DNA of 64,000 nt from Pasteurella sp049670895. Its GTDB lineage: Bacteria; Pseudomonadota; Gammaproteobacteria; Enterobacterales; Pasteurellaceae. The notes under the pieces were generated by a model. That model was given only the letters and a program-made list of their open reading frames with translations. It did no database searches and had not been told where the DNA came from. Shown piece after piece: positions 52,051-60,832 of the stretch; the stretch's first letter is position 1, and every line of letters starts with the position of its first letter. Where the stretch lies: assembly GCF_049670895.1 (NCBI RefSeq), contig NZ_CP187170.1. One strand, 5' to 3'. The translations under genes and the position numbers were made by a program.

Positions 52051-53445
52051 ATGACATTTCGTATCGAAAAAGACACCATGGGTGAAGTGAAAGTACCAGC
52101 GGATAAATACTGGGCTGCACAAACTGAACGTTCACGCAATAATTTCAAAATTGGTCCTGAAGCCTCTATGCCAAAAGAAATTATTGAGGCCTTTGGTTAC
52201 TTGAAAAAAGCGGCAGCTTATGCAAACTACGACTTAGGCGTGTTGCCTGTTGAAAAACGTGATTTAATTGCACAAGTTTGTGATGAAATCCTCGCCAAAA
52301 AGTTAGATGACCAATTCCCTCTCGTGATTTGGCAAACGGGTTCAGGCACACAATCCAATATGAACCTCAATGAAGTGATTTCCAACCGTGCACACGTGTT
52401 ACATGGCGGTAAACTCGGAGAGAAATCCATTATTCACCCGAACGATGATGTTAATAAATCTCAATCTTCAAACGACACTTACCCAACCGCCATGCATATC
52501 GCCGCCTATAAAAAAGTGGTTGAAGTGACCATTCCATGTGTGGAGCGTTTGCAAAAAACCTTAGCGAAAAAAGCGGAAGATTTTAAAGATGTCGTCAAAA
52601 TTGGGCGTACTCACTTAATGGATGCAACGCCGCTCACATTAGGTCAAGAGTTTTCAGCTTATGCCGCACAATTGCATTTTGGTCTCCATGCCTTGAAAAA
52701 CACGCTTCCTCACCTTGCCCAATTAGCATTGGGTGGTACTGCGGTAGGTACTGGTTTAAATACCCCGAAAGGTTATGATGTGAAAGTAGCGGATTACATT
52801 GCAAAATTCACAGGGTTACCTTTCATTACCGCAGAAAATAAATTTGAAGCACTTGCGACGCATGATGCCATCGTGGAAACACATGGTGCATTAAAACAAT
52901 TAGCCGTCTCTTTATATAAAATCGCAAACGACATTCGTTTATTAGCCTCAGGGCCACGTTCTGGTATTGGTGAAATTTTAATTCCTGAAAATGAACCAGG
53001 CTCATCCATTATGCCAGGAAAAGTTAACCCGACACAATGTGAAGCCATGACCATGGTTTGTGCACAAGTTTTAGGTAACGATACCACCATTTCCTTTGCT
53101 GGCACACAAGGACATTTCCAATTAAATGTCTTTAAACCTGTTATGGCAGCCAACTTCTTACAATCTGCCCAATTACTTGCAGATGCTTGTGTATCCTTTG
53201 ATGAGCATTGTGCCTCAGGTATTGAACCTAACTTCCCACGTATCAAAAAACAACTTAACGATTCGTTGATGTTAGTCACCGCATTAAATACGCATATTGG
53301 TTATGAAAATGCGGCGAAAATCGCCAAAACCGCACATAAAAACGGCACAACATTAAAAGAAGAAGCAATTAACTTAGGTTTAGTGACCGCTGAACAATTT
53401 GATGAATGGGTTCGTCCTGAAGATATGGTCGGTAGCTTAAAATAA
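52051..53445 (+). CDS. fumC: Fumarate hydratase class II
   Basis: Iron-free fumarase interconverting fumarate and malate; 464 residues. Family signature GSSIMPGKVNPTQCE (near residue 318), TGSGTQSNMNLNEVISNRA and GRTHLMDATPLT with the active-site histidine are present. Stable under oxidants, which suits its place beside tpx. A CRP-like site precedes it and a terminator follows. Confidence 0.98.
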   Translation: MTFRIEKDTMGEVKVPADKYWAAQTERSRNNFKIGPEASMPKEIIEAFGYLKKAAAYANYDLGVLPVEKRDLIAQVCDEILAKKLDDQFPLVIWQTGSGTQSNMNLNEVISNRAHVLHGGKLGEKSIIHPNDDVNKSQSSNDTYPTAMHIAAYKKVVEVTIPCVERLQKTLAKKAEDFKDVVKIGRTHLMDATPLTLGQEFSAYAAQLHFGLHALKNTLPHLAQLALGGTAVGTGLNTPKGYDVKVADYIAKFTGLPFITAENKFEALATHDAIVETHGALKQLAVSLYKIANDIRLLASGPRSGIGEILIPENEPGSSIMPGKVNPTQCEAMTMVCAQVLGNDTTISFAGTQGHFQLNVFKPVMAANFLQSAQLLADACVSFDEHCASGIEPNFPRIKKQLNDSLMLVTALNTHIGYENAAKIAKTAHKNGTTLKEEAINLGLVTAEQFDEWVRPEDMVGSLK

Positions 53446-53463
53446 TTTTAGTAAAACAAAACG

Positions 53464-53491
53464 AGGCGAGCGTAAAGTTCGCCTTTTTTTT
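53464..53491 (+). terminator. fumC terminator
   Basis: Short stem AGGCGA/TTCGCCT region (53464-53469 with 53478-53484) followed by eight or more T residues. Confidence 0.8.
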
Positions 53492-53537
53492 CCTTGTTTT
53501 GCTATAATCAGCACCATTAACTTTTTGCAACGGGTTT

Positions 53538-54155
53538 ATGATGAAGGCTAATTTATTTCTTTTTTCGCTTTTCTGTTTTTTTTCCACCGTGCTTTCGGCT
53601 CAGTGGTTAAATGTTGGCAAAGCCGATTATAATTGGGGACCATTTCATGTTTATACGCTCGGTCTTTATACTGAAACAGGCACTTATGATGCTCAAACAC
53701 GCCCACTGATGCTTTCTTTCACCTATGCAAAACCGATTGAGGGAAAAAGTTTTGCCATAAGCCTCATTAAAGAAATGGAAAATCTCAAGCTAGATGCCTT
53801 TAACCCACAGCAATATCTTGATGTGCTCAAACCACTATTTCCTGATTTTTCACCCAATGATGTTTTGTATTATATTGCGTTAGTCGATAAAGGGTATTTT
53901 GTATTAAACGACACCATTTTAGATCATGAATTTGATCCTAAATTTAACGATGCCTTAACGGCAATTTGGTTATCCCCCAAAACAAACTTTCCAAAATTAC
54001 AACCTAAATTATTAGGCAAAGAAAGTGCTGAAACGGAAGAAAGCACGCCTGTTTCTCCCCAAGTGGCACCTCTGACGGAAGATTCCGCTAATCCAGAATT
54101 GCCCCCCAATTATCCCTTGGATCACAAAGAAAACGATTTTTCCTTGTTAAGGTAA
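53538..54155 (+). CDS. Secreted protein of unknown function
   Basis: 205 residues with a cleavable signal peptide (LFLFSLFCFFSTVLSA, cut likely after SA-Q). The mature part VGKADYNWGPFHVYTLGLYTETGTY, then MLSFTYAKPIEGKSFAISLIKEME, is reminiscent of chalcone-isomerase-like periplasmic proteins, a tentative link. The last 45 residues are low-complexity and rich in Glu, Ser and Pro. Monocistronic; the convergent ycfP terminator is close behind. Confidence 0.7.
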   Translation: MMKANLFLFSLFCFFSTVLSAQWLNVGKADYNWGPFHVYTLGLYTETGTYDAQTRPLMLSFTYAKPIEGKSFAISLIKEMENLKLDAFNPQQYLDVLKPLFPDFSPNDVLYYIALVDKGYFVLNDTILDHEFDPKFNDALTAIWLSPKTNFPKLQPKLLGKESAETEESTPVSPQVAPLTEDSANPELPPNYPLDHKENDFSLLR

Positions 54156-54186
54156 AAAAGAAGGACGAGTATCATCACTCGTCCTT
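54155..54186 (-). terminator. ycfP terminator
   Basis: 10-bp perfect stem AAGGACGAGT/ACTCGTCCTT (54161-54170 with 54177-54186), then CTTTTTTACC on the minus strand. Confidence 0.92.
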
Positions 54187-54191
54187 GCCAC

Positions 54192-54734
54192 TTATTCAGC
54201 CTGCTTAAAGGCTTTAATTCGTTGTAAATGCTGAGATATTTTCTTAAATTTGTGCGTTTCTAACTCATCCCAAACAATTTCATAAAATGGCGATAAGGTG
54301 TTAGCACTTTTTTGAGAATTTAATGCTTCATCTTGTTTAGAAAGAAATACCAAACAATTTCCTTTATTTTTCTCACGGAAATTATTGATGCATTTTGTCG
54401 CAATATCTTGATATTCCTCTGGACGATCAATCACCCCTTGCATATTTTCATAAGGAAATAAATTCGGGTTGAAAATCGCTTGTTTAATTCCGCATAAAAA
54501 ACCAATACGCTCAGACCAATATCCGCCTAGCCCAACACCGCAAATCAACGGATGAGGATCTTTACTTTCTTGCACCAATTTATGCACTTCATTTAATAAA
54601 AATTGCATATCATGGAGAGGATATAATGTACTGTAATTAATAAAGCGTACATCATCATCAATAAATTTGAGTTGCATCACTTTCTCGTGATTACCCGGAC
54701 TGCTTGAATCAAACCCATGTAAATAAATAATCAT
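54192..54734 (-). CDS. ycfP: YcfP family alpha/beta hydrolase (UPF0227)
   Basis: 180 residues, the same length as E. coli YcfP and highly similar (MIIYLHGFDSSSPGNHEKV; PLICGVGLGGYWSERIGFLC; NPNLFPYENM; HLQRIKAFK). The nucleophile elbow of related YqiA hydrolases is GxSxG; here it is GVGLGGY, so the usual serine is missing, as in E. coli YcfP. Enzyme activity is therefore uncertain. Downstream of rimK on the same strand. Confidence 0.93.
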   Translation of the reverse strand: MIIYLHGFDSSSPGNHEKVMQLKFIDDDVRFINYSTLYPLHDMQFLLNEVHKLVQESKDPHPLICGVGLGGYWSERIGFLCGIKQAIFNPNLFPYENMQGVIDRPEEYQDIATKCINNFREKNKGNCLVFLSKQDEALNSQKSANTLSPFYEIVWDELETHKFKKISQHLQRIKAFKQAE

Positions 54735-54761
54735 AATGACTCCTTCTGAATAATTCGGATT

Positions 54762-55691
54762 TTATACCGCACTTTTGTGTTTTGTTGCATGAAAGGCTTG
54801 GTATTTTTTCTCTAAATAAACAATGAATTGCAATGCAATATTCACGCCACTGGTTTTTTCAATCATTTCTAAACCTGGGCTGGCATTGACTTCTAACACC
54901 AACAAACCTTGCTTAGAACGGATTAAATCTACGCCTGCCACATCTAACCCCAAAGCTTGAGTCGCACGCACCGCAATGTGTTTTTCTGCTTCCGTTAAGC
55001 TGACTTTTCGAGCTAACCCACCACGATGAAAATTGGCACGAAACTCGCCGTTCTGCCCAATTCTTTCCATGCTCGCCACCACTTTATTGCCCACAACAAA
55101 ACAACGTAAATCCATGCCTTGTGCTTCTTCTATGAAGTTTTGCATTAACACGGGAATCTCTGCCTGTCTTAAGGTTTCTAAAATACTGACCGCACTTTGT
55201 GGTTTGTCCGCCAAAATCACCCCAATGCCTTGCGAACCACTTAACGTTTTTAAAATCGTTGGGGAAGACATTTTATTTACCGCATGCTGAGCCGAACATT
55301 CCACACCTGACAACAAAGAAGGTGGCACGGGAATCCCTTGCTCGGCGAGAAGTTGTAAACTTAACCATTTATCACGTGCTTTCAAAAAAGCCGCTTCTGG
55401 GTTTAAACACAGCACGTTTTTCGCTTGAAAATGGCGTAATACGGCACAGCCCATTTTAGTGCTAGCAGAACCAAAACGAGGAATCACCGCATCATAATCA
55501 GGCAATAAATAAGGCTCACTGTCTTGGTTCGCTTGATAATACAAAGCCAAATGAGGGGCGTTTTCTTGCAACACCAAAAGAAAACGATTGGGATCTAAAA
55601 TATCAATCTGATGCCCGCTATTTTCTGCCGCTTCCTTTAAACGCTGGCAACTATATAAACGAGGCTCACGGCATAGCATTAATAATTTCAT
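54762..55691 (-). CDS. rimK: RimK-type glutamate ligase
   Basis: ATP-grasp ligase that adds glutamates to the C-terminus of ribosomal protein S6. 309 residues. The ATP-grasp parts are TILKTLSGSQGIGVILAD (lysine and glycine-rich loop), MQNFIEEAQGMDLRCFVVG, and the metal-binding LLVLEVNASPGLEMIEK near the end. Divergent from grxA, the pairing known in H. influenzae. Uptake sequences at 54766 and 55189. Confidence 0.93.
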   Translation of the reverse strand: MKLLMLCREPRLYSCQRLKEAAENSGHQIDILDPNRFLLVLQENAPHLALYYQANQDSEPYLLPDYDAVIPRFGSASTKMGCAVLRHFQAKNVLCLNPEAAFLKARDKWLSLQLLAEQGIPVPPSLLSGVECSAQHAVNKMSSPTILKTLSGSQGIGVILADKPQSAVSILETLRQAEIPVLMQNFIEEAQGMDLRCFVVGNKVVASMERIGQNGEFRANFHRGGLARKVSLTEAEKHIAVRATQALGLDVAGVDLIRSKQGLLVLEVNASPGLEMIEKTSGVNIALQFIVYLEKKYQAFHATKHKSAV

Positions 55692-55846
55692 AGAAAAATA
55701 AGTTAAGTCAGAAATGTCTACAACGATTGAGGTATATTACACCAATCTGCGGCGTGGAAAAATACTTTATATTTTTTCCTCAAATACGATAGAATACCCA
55801 AACGCATATTGCGAAAACACCTTATTTACATATCAAGAGGAATATT

Positions 55847-56110
55847 ATGTTTGTTGTCATCTTTGGGCGTCCAGGTTGCCCATATTGCGTTCGAGCAAAA
55901 AACCTAGCAGACAAATTAAAATCCACCTTAACTGATTTTGATTACCGTTATGTGGATATTATCGCAGAAGGCATTTCAAAAGCAGACCTATCAAAATCCG
56001 TGGGTAAACCTGTTGAAACTGTACCGCAAATTTTTATTGATGAAAAACCAATCGGCGGTTGTACAGATTTTGAAGCCTTAATGAAAGCACAATTTAACAT
56101 TGTGGCTTAA
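55847..56110 (+). CDS. grxA: Glutaredoxin 1
   Basis: 87-residue glutathione-dependent disulfide reductase and electron donor to class I ribonucleotide reductase. Active site CPYC (GRPGCPYCVRA), cis-proline motif TVPQIFIDEKPIGGCTD. Length is near E. coli Grx1 (85). AAGAGGAAT precedes the ATG. Divergent from rimK; ends in an uptake-sequence hairpin. Confidence 0.95.
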   Translation: MFVVIFGRPGCPYCVRAKNLADKLKSTLTDFDYRYVDIIAEGISKADLSKSVGKPVETVPQIFIDEKPIGGCTDFEALMKAQFNIVA

Positions 56111-56120
56111 TGCGTTATCA

Positions 56121-56153
56121 AAAGTGCGGTGATTTTTTTCACCGCATTTTTTT
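56121..56153 (+). terminator. grxA terminator built from an uptake sequence
   Basis: TGCGGTGA (56125-56132) pairs with TCACCGCA (56139-56146), then seven T residues. The left arm is an exact uptake sequence; the right arm deviates at the end (ACCGCATTT). Confidence 0.88.
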
Positions 56154-56185
56154 ATCGCTGCAATTTCTACTTGCACATTTTTTAA

Positions 56186-56203
56186 AATGAATATAAATTC
56201 AAA
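56186..56203 (+). promoter_or_regulatory. ArgR operator (ARG box) upstream of argA
   Basis: AATGAATATAAATTCAAA fits the ARG box wnTGAATwwwwATTCAnw perfectly, with TGAAT and ATTCA inverted around ATAA. It lies 33 bases before the argA ATG, where ArgR with arginine would block transcription. Only one box was clear; E. coli operators usually have two. Confidence 0.8.
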
Positions 56204-56236
56204 AAAATGGAATAATTATTTAGACAGGGGAAAAAT

Positions 56237-57547
56237 ATGCGCAGCACTGAATTAGTTCATTGGTTTAGACAATCAACACCTTATGTCAATATGCATAATG
56301 GCAAAACCTTTGTGATTATGCTTGATGGAGATACCATCGCCAGCCCTAATTTTGTGAATATTATTAATGATATCAATTTATTGCATAGTTTAAATATCAA
56401 GCTTGTGGTGGTCTTTGGTGCTCGTGTTCAAATCAACAATTTACTGCAACAACATCAAATTTCTCCCCTTTATCATAAAAATATCCGTATCACCGATGTG
56501 CATAGTCTTGAATTAGTGAAACAAGCCGTAGGGCAACTTCATTATGATATTGCCTCTCGTCTGTCCTTACGTCTTCCTCACTCCCCTTTAACCAATGTGG
56601 TCAGTGGAAATTTTGTGATTGCCCAGCCTATTGGCGTAGATGATGGTGTGGATTATCAGCTCAGTGGCAAAATTCGACGCATTAATACGGAAAGTATTCA
56701 ACAACAACTTGATCGTCATGCTATCGTACTCATTGGTCCTATTGCCCCTTCGGTGACGGGGGAAAATTTCAATTTGCCCTTTGAAGAAATTGCCATGCAA
56801 GTCGCCATTAAAATTAAGGCAGAAAAATTAATTGGCTTTTCTAACTCACAAGGGATCTTAGACCAAAACGGGAACACCCTTTACGATTTATTACCGCAAG
56901 ATGCCCAACTTCATTTAAATCGCTTAATTGAACAAAATCAATATCACTGCTCGCAAGCCCGATTCTTACAGGCAGCTATTGAAGCTTGTCGTTCTGGCGT
57001 AAAACGGGCACATTTAATTAGCTATGAAGAAGATGGATCCTTGTTACAAGAACTCTTCACCCGTGATGGCGTCGGCACACAGCTTTCCATGGAATCCTCA
57101 GAAACTATCCGCTTGGCTACGGCAAGAGATATTCCTGCCTTATTGGATTTAATTCGTCCATTAGAACAACAAGGGATTTTAGTTAAACGTTCCCGTGAAC
57201 AATTAGAAATGGACATCAGCAATTACACCATTATTGATCGGGATGGCGTGATCATCGCTTGTGCCGCCTTAAATTGTTACCCTGAAGAAAAGATGGCAGA
57301 AATGGCTTGTGTTGCAGTGCATCCTGATTACCGCAACTCTTCACGGGGCGATATTTTGCTTGAAGCCATTCAAAAACGGGCAAAGCAATTGCAGATTCAG
57401 ACCCTGTTTGTGCTCACCACTCGCACCGTACATTGGTTTCAAGAGCGAGGTTTTGAATTAGCGGATGTTGATGCATTACCTGAAGCGAAAAGACAACATT
57501 ATAACTACCAACGTCGATCAAAGATTTTGATTCAACACTTAATCTAA
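56237..57547 (+). CDS. argA: N-acetylglutamate synthase
   Basis: First step of arginine synthesis; arginine-inhibited. 436 residues: N-terminal amino-acid-kinase-like domain (residues 1-285; MLDGDTIASPNF, VVFGARVQINNLL) that binds arginine and a C-terminal GNAT acetyltransferase (about 295-436; ATARDIPALLDLI, MACVAVHPDYRNSSRGDILLEAI). Length equals the classical ArgA type. A perfect ARG box precedes it. Confidence 0.97.
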   Translation: MRSTELVHWFRQSTPYVNMHNGKTFVIMLDGDTIASPNFVNIINDINLLHSLNIKLVVVFGARVQINNLLQQHQISPLYHKNIRITDVHSLELVKQAVGQLHYDIASRLSLRLPHSPLTNVVSGNFVIAQPIGVDDGVDYQLSGKIRRINTESIQQQLDRHAIVLIGPIAPSVTGENFNLPFEEIAMQVAIKIKAEKLIGFSNSQGILDQNGNTLYDLLPQDAQLHLNRLIEQNQYHCSQARFLQAAIEACRSGVKRAHLISYEEDGSLLQELFTRDGVGTQLSMESSETIRLATARDIPALLDLIRPLEQQGILVKRSREQLEMDISNYTIIDRDGVIIACAALNCYPEEKMAEMACVAVHPDYRNSSRGDILLEAIQKRAKQLQIQTLFVLTTRTVHWFQERGFELADVDALPEAKRQHYNYQRRSKILIQHLI

Positions 57548-57573
57548 CCTTTTCGCCGTTTTTATTTCACCAA

Positions 57574-57602
57574 TTTTCCCCTCTCACGACAAGAGGGGAA
57601 AA
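57574..57602. terminator. Bidirectional terminator between argA and manA
   Basis: 11-bp perfect stem TTTTCCCCTCT/AGAGGGGAAAA (57574-57584 with 57592-57602) between convergent genes; T run is part of the stem in both directions. Confidence 0.75.
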
Positions 57603-57655
57603 TGGTATAAAGTGCGGTGCTTTTTTGAAAAGTTTTCTAGCCTCGAATAAATAGA

Positions 57656-58861
57656 CTATTCTGGCAATTTTGCCACCACACAATAGCCAGCTTGAATCCC
57701 TTCAATTTGATAGTCTGCACCACTTCCAATTAACGCCGATTCACCTTTTTTTAGGAAAAGTGCGGTCTGTTTGTGAGAAATTTTGATTTCACCTTGCATC
57801 ACCAACACAATTTCCGCACTTTGTGATTGAAATGCATGCTGTTGATGAGGTTGATAAGTAATATTGGTTAAGGCAAAATCGTTGGCTGGTGTCGAATAGG
57901 TTAATACAGACGTATTATTATCCATTTTAGCGATAATCTCAGGTACCACTTCTCGGCAGTCCACCACCTTTAATAATTCTGGAATATCCACATGTTTCGG
58001 CGTGAGCCCGCCGCGGATAACATTATCCGAACACGCCATTAACTCAATATTTTGCCCTCTTAGGTACGCATGAGGAATCCCCGCATCTTGGAAAATGCCT
58101 TCCCCTTCTTTTAAATGCACAAGATTAAATAAATAAAAACAGAGCAATCCCGCATCAAGTTGCTGTGCTGAAATGTTCATGCTTTCCATAGTATAAAGCA
58201 ACCAATAATCAGGATTGTCAAGGGTTAGGCGTTGTTCCGTATAAGCTTGCTGATTGGCTTCCACAATAGGCAATAACCATGCCGCTAATTGACCCTGTTC
58301 TGCTTGCATAATCTGTGCATAAAACTCAGCAATCGTGTGTGAAGCCAGTTTTTCAGCCAATTCAACTAAAGAAGGACGTGCCTTTAAAGTGGCTAATATC
58401 GCTGTTTTTGGCTTAAAGCCGTGCAATAACCAAAAATCCGATAAGGCAATCATCATTTCAGGTTTGTGATTACGATCTTTATAGGTTCGTTTAGGATCGT
58501 CTAAGGAAATGCCTTTTTCATTCTCGGCTAAAAACCCCTTTTCTGCCTGAGCTTTGGTGGGGTGTAACTGAATAGAAAGCGGTTTTGCGACATCTAAAAT
58601 TTTTAATAAATACGGCAAATCTTTGCCAAATTGCACCGCACTTTTTTCCCCTAATAATTGCGGATACTGGGCTAAAAATGTCGTTAATGGTTGCTCACCC
58701 TCTGCTAGCACAACCATGGAAGGGGCACTCGGATGTGAACCCAGCCACCATTCGGCATAAGGTTGTGCGGTGGGGTTGTCTAATCCCAATAATGTTGGAA
58801 TATAGCTTTCTCCCCCCCAAGCATAATGTTGCTCACGACCCACTAACTGATAAATACTCAT
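57656..58861 (-). CDS. manA: Mannose-6-phosphate isomerase
   Basis: Converts mannose-6-phosphate to fructose-6-phosphate. 401 residues of the type I class: zinc-binding IQLHPTKAQAEKGF and HKPEM, plus the signature GIPHAYLRGQNIELMACSDNVIRGGLTPKHVD. It completes mannose use with the PTS genes manXYZ nearby. It overlaps the yobD stop by 4 bases. Uptake sequences at 57758 and 58635. Confidence 0.97.
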   Translation of the reverse strand: MSIYQLVGREQHYAWGGESYIPTLLGLDNPTAQPYAEWWLGSHPSAPSMVVLAEGEQPLTTFLAQYPQLLGEKSAVQFGKDLPYLLKILDVAKPLSIQLHPTKAQAEKGFLAENEKGISLDDPKRTYKDRNHKPEMMIALSDFWLLHGFKPKTAILATLKARPSLVELAEKLASHTIAEFYAQIMQAEQGQLAAWLLPIVEANQQAYTEQRLTLDNPDYWLLYTMESMNISAQQLDAGLLCFYLFNLVHLKEGEGIFQDAGIPHAYLRGQNIELMACSDNVIRGGLTPKHVDIPELLKVVDCREVVPEIIAKMDNNTSVLTYSTPANDFALTNITYQPHQQHAFQSQSAEIVLVMQGEIKISHKQTALFLKKGESALIGSGADYQIEGIQAGYCVVAKLPE

Positions 58862-59328
58862 GATTTTTCCTCTTTTTTATAACCACCAAAAAAGTGTACG
58901 ACCGATTCCCGATCTTGTTCCTTAAGCAAATGAATTAATAAACGTTTTCCTGATATTAAATCAATCACGAAAATATTGTTGTCGGCAAGATGAATTTGAT
59001 GAATATGCTGATATTGAAAATAGACATTACCGAAAAAAAAACCTTTTGGCTTTAAAATTAATACGGGATAACGCACAAAGGCGGCATACACCGTTAATAA
59101 AATTAATGTGCCCAATAAATATAAAGTGAGTGAAGAAATATTCGAATAGGATTGATAAATAATCATGCTAATTAACACAATCAAAATCACGGCATCTTTT
59201 TTTGCTTGTTTTTTAAGGGGAATTTTTAATAATGTTTTGCCTTTCCAATACAGCATGCCAAATTGATCGTAAATCGCATAAACCAAGAAAAGAACGATAC
59301 TAATAAACAGGAGAATATTTATCATCAT
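58858..59328 (-). CDS. yobD: YobD-type inner membrane protein (UPF0266/DUF986)
   Basis: 156 residues, E. coli YobD has 152. Three membrane helices (residues 3-21, 45-65, 70-88), the FLVYAIYDQFGM motif, and KPKGFFFGNVYFQYQHI before a cytosolic C-terminal part. Function unknown. In E. coli yobD follows manXYZ; here it sits between the porin and manA, overlapping manA by 4 bases, consistent with a link to mannose metabolism. Confidence 0.85.
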   Translation of the reverse strand: MMINILLFISIVLFLVYAIYDQFGMLYWKGKTLLKIPLKKQAKKDAVILIVLISMIIYQSYSNISSLTLYLLGTLILLTVYAAFVRYPVLILKPKGFFFGNVYFQYQHIHQIHLADNNIFVIDLISGKRLLIHLLKEQDRESVVHFFGGYKKEEKS

Positions 59329-59371
59329 ATATTTTTCATCATTACAAGATCATGTGTCATCACACATTTTT

Positions 59372-59408
59372 ATCAAAAGAAAAGGGATGAACGCCTTGCT
59401 CATCCCTT
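59372..59408 (-). terminator. Porin-gene terminator
   Basis: 9-bp stem AAGGGATGA/TCATCCCTT (59382-59390 with 59400-59408), followed on the minus strand by TTCTTTTGATAAAAA. Confidence 0.75.
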
Positions 59409-59433
59409 CTTCATTACTTATTCTAACTAAAAA

Positions 59434-60567
59434 TTAGAAGAATACGCGTAAACCTACGCCAATTTTGTTGTCTTTAGTTGTATTAGTATAAGAACTATCT
59501 ACCCAAGTATTACCATCTGTTGTATGTCTAGAAGATGCTTGATCTTTTGTTTTCGCATATGCATATTCGATATAAGTTACAACATGTTTATGTAATTTAT
59601 AATCTGCACCAACCACAAACGTATTTGTAGTGACTTTAGAACCTGCATCTTTTTGTACTCTCAAGTTTGGATCCGTTGGATGTACTTGATACTCTACATC
59701 TGTAAGATATTTGTTTTGATCACGTTTCCATTGAACATAAATTTTTGAAGGTTCCATAACTTGGTAAGATGCTGCCACTAACAATTTTCTATCTTTAGAA
59801 AGTTTAACATCTTCTGGTTTTTCAAGAGTCTCACCGTATTCAGCACCGAAAGTCACTGGACCATATGCTAACTGGAAGCCAGTACGCCAATCTCTTGATT
59901 TGCTATAAGATTTAGTGGTATTGAAATCTTCATAATTCATACCATAACCACCCGCTAAATTTAACGTTAAATCTTGAGCAAGTTCACGTGTATAGAATAC
60001 AGATGCTTGGTAACTGTATTTATCGTCTAATGTACCTTCTTCTACTGGTAAATTTTTCTTCTCGGCATTACCAAATACATAATCTAAACCAAAGCTGAAA
60101 CCGCTCCACTCTGCAGAACGGAATTTGATTGATTTATCTGCTGAATCTAACAAGTTGTTGTTACCGCCCCAAACGTATGAATTGTCATTTAATTGAACAT
60201 CATCACCGTTAGTTGCTTGTTTACCAAATGTTAAAGTACCTACGCCTTCATAACCTAAACCAGCGAAAAGTTTGTTGGTTGTTGGGTTACCGAATTTACC
60301 TGCTGACTCATCAGTGTCATCACCATCAAAACGGATTTCTACACCACCTAACGCACTTAAACCGTTACCGAGGTCATGGCTTGCATTCACTTCTAAACGA
60401 GAATCGTTGTTTTTGAGGTCAGTACGTTTACCTTTCTCTTTGCTGAGTAATACACGTACAGAACCACCAATTTCAACTTTTGTACCGTCTTGTTCGTAAA
60501 CTGTTGCGGCATTCGCAGAAGTTGCGAACACTGCTGCTGTTGCTAATGCAATAATTGTTTTTTTCAT
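59434..60567 (-). CDS. General porin, OmpP2/OmpH family
   Basis: Trimeric outer-membrane diffusion channel. 377 residues; the signal peptide MKKTIIALATAAVFATSANA is cut before ATVYEQDGTKVEIGGSVRV, the typical first strand of Pasteurellaceae porins. It ends in GVGLRVFF, the C-terminal aromatic needed for Bam-dependent assembly. Alternating strand-like sequence with charged, variable loops (for example the KNLPVEEGTLDD and VHPTDPNLRVQKD segments) fits a 16-strand barrel. Probably highly expressed: AGAGGACTTAATTT ribosome site and few rare codons by eye. Confidence 0.95.
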   Translation of the reverse strand: MKKTIIALATAAVFATSANAATVYEQDGTKVEIGGSVRVLLSKEKGKRTDLKNNDSRLEVNASHDLGNGLSALGGVEIRFDGDDTDESAGKFGNPTTNKLFAGLGYEGVGTLTFGKQATNGDDVQLNDNSYVWGGNNNLLDSADKSIKFRSAEWSGFSFGLDYVFGNAEKKNLPVEEGTLDDKYSYQASVFYTRELAQDLTLNLAGGYGMNYEDFNTTKSYSKSRDWRTGFQLAYGPVTFGAEYGETLEKPEDVKLSKDRKLLVAASYQVMEPSKIYVQWKRDQNKYLTDVEYQVHPTDPNLRVQKDAGSKVTTNTFVVGADYKLHKHVVTYIEYAYAKTKDQASSRHTTDGNTWVDSSYTNTTKDNKIGVGLRVFF

Positions 60568-60793
60568 AAATTAAGTCCTCTTAACATTGATTATATATAA
60601 AGCGTTTAATAGCCTGCTTCTAAAGCAAGCCCCTTTATATTCCGCCAATTTTCACAATAAAAATTGTAATTGTCAACCTAAACCCTAATATAAGCAAAAA
60701 AGGCTTATTTTTCAGGGGGATTTTGTTAGAAATATTTAATTAATGTTAAATTAATTTTGTAAAATTAATGGGTTGTTTTTAATTTTCTAACCA

Positions 60794-60814
60794 AAGCCCT
60801 AATAAATAGGGCTT
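60794..60814 (-). terminator. Hairpin after manZ
   Basis: 8-bp stem AAGCCCTA/TAGGGCTT (60794-60801 with 60807-60814), 19 bases after the manZ stop; no strong T run follows, so partial termination is possible. The remaining gap to the porin (60568-60793) is very AT-rich and presumably holds the porin promoter; no regulator site was recognised. Confidence 0.55.
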
Positions 60815-60832
60815 AAATCTTCATCATTTTAA

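Noticed and set aside
52794..53279. 161-residue ORF opposite fumC
   Set aside because: Shadow of fumC on the other strand without a start signal.
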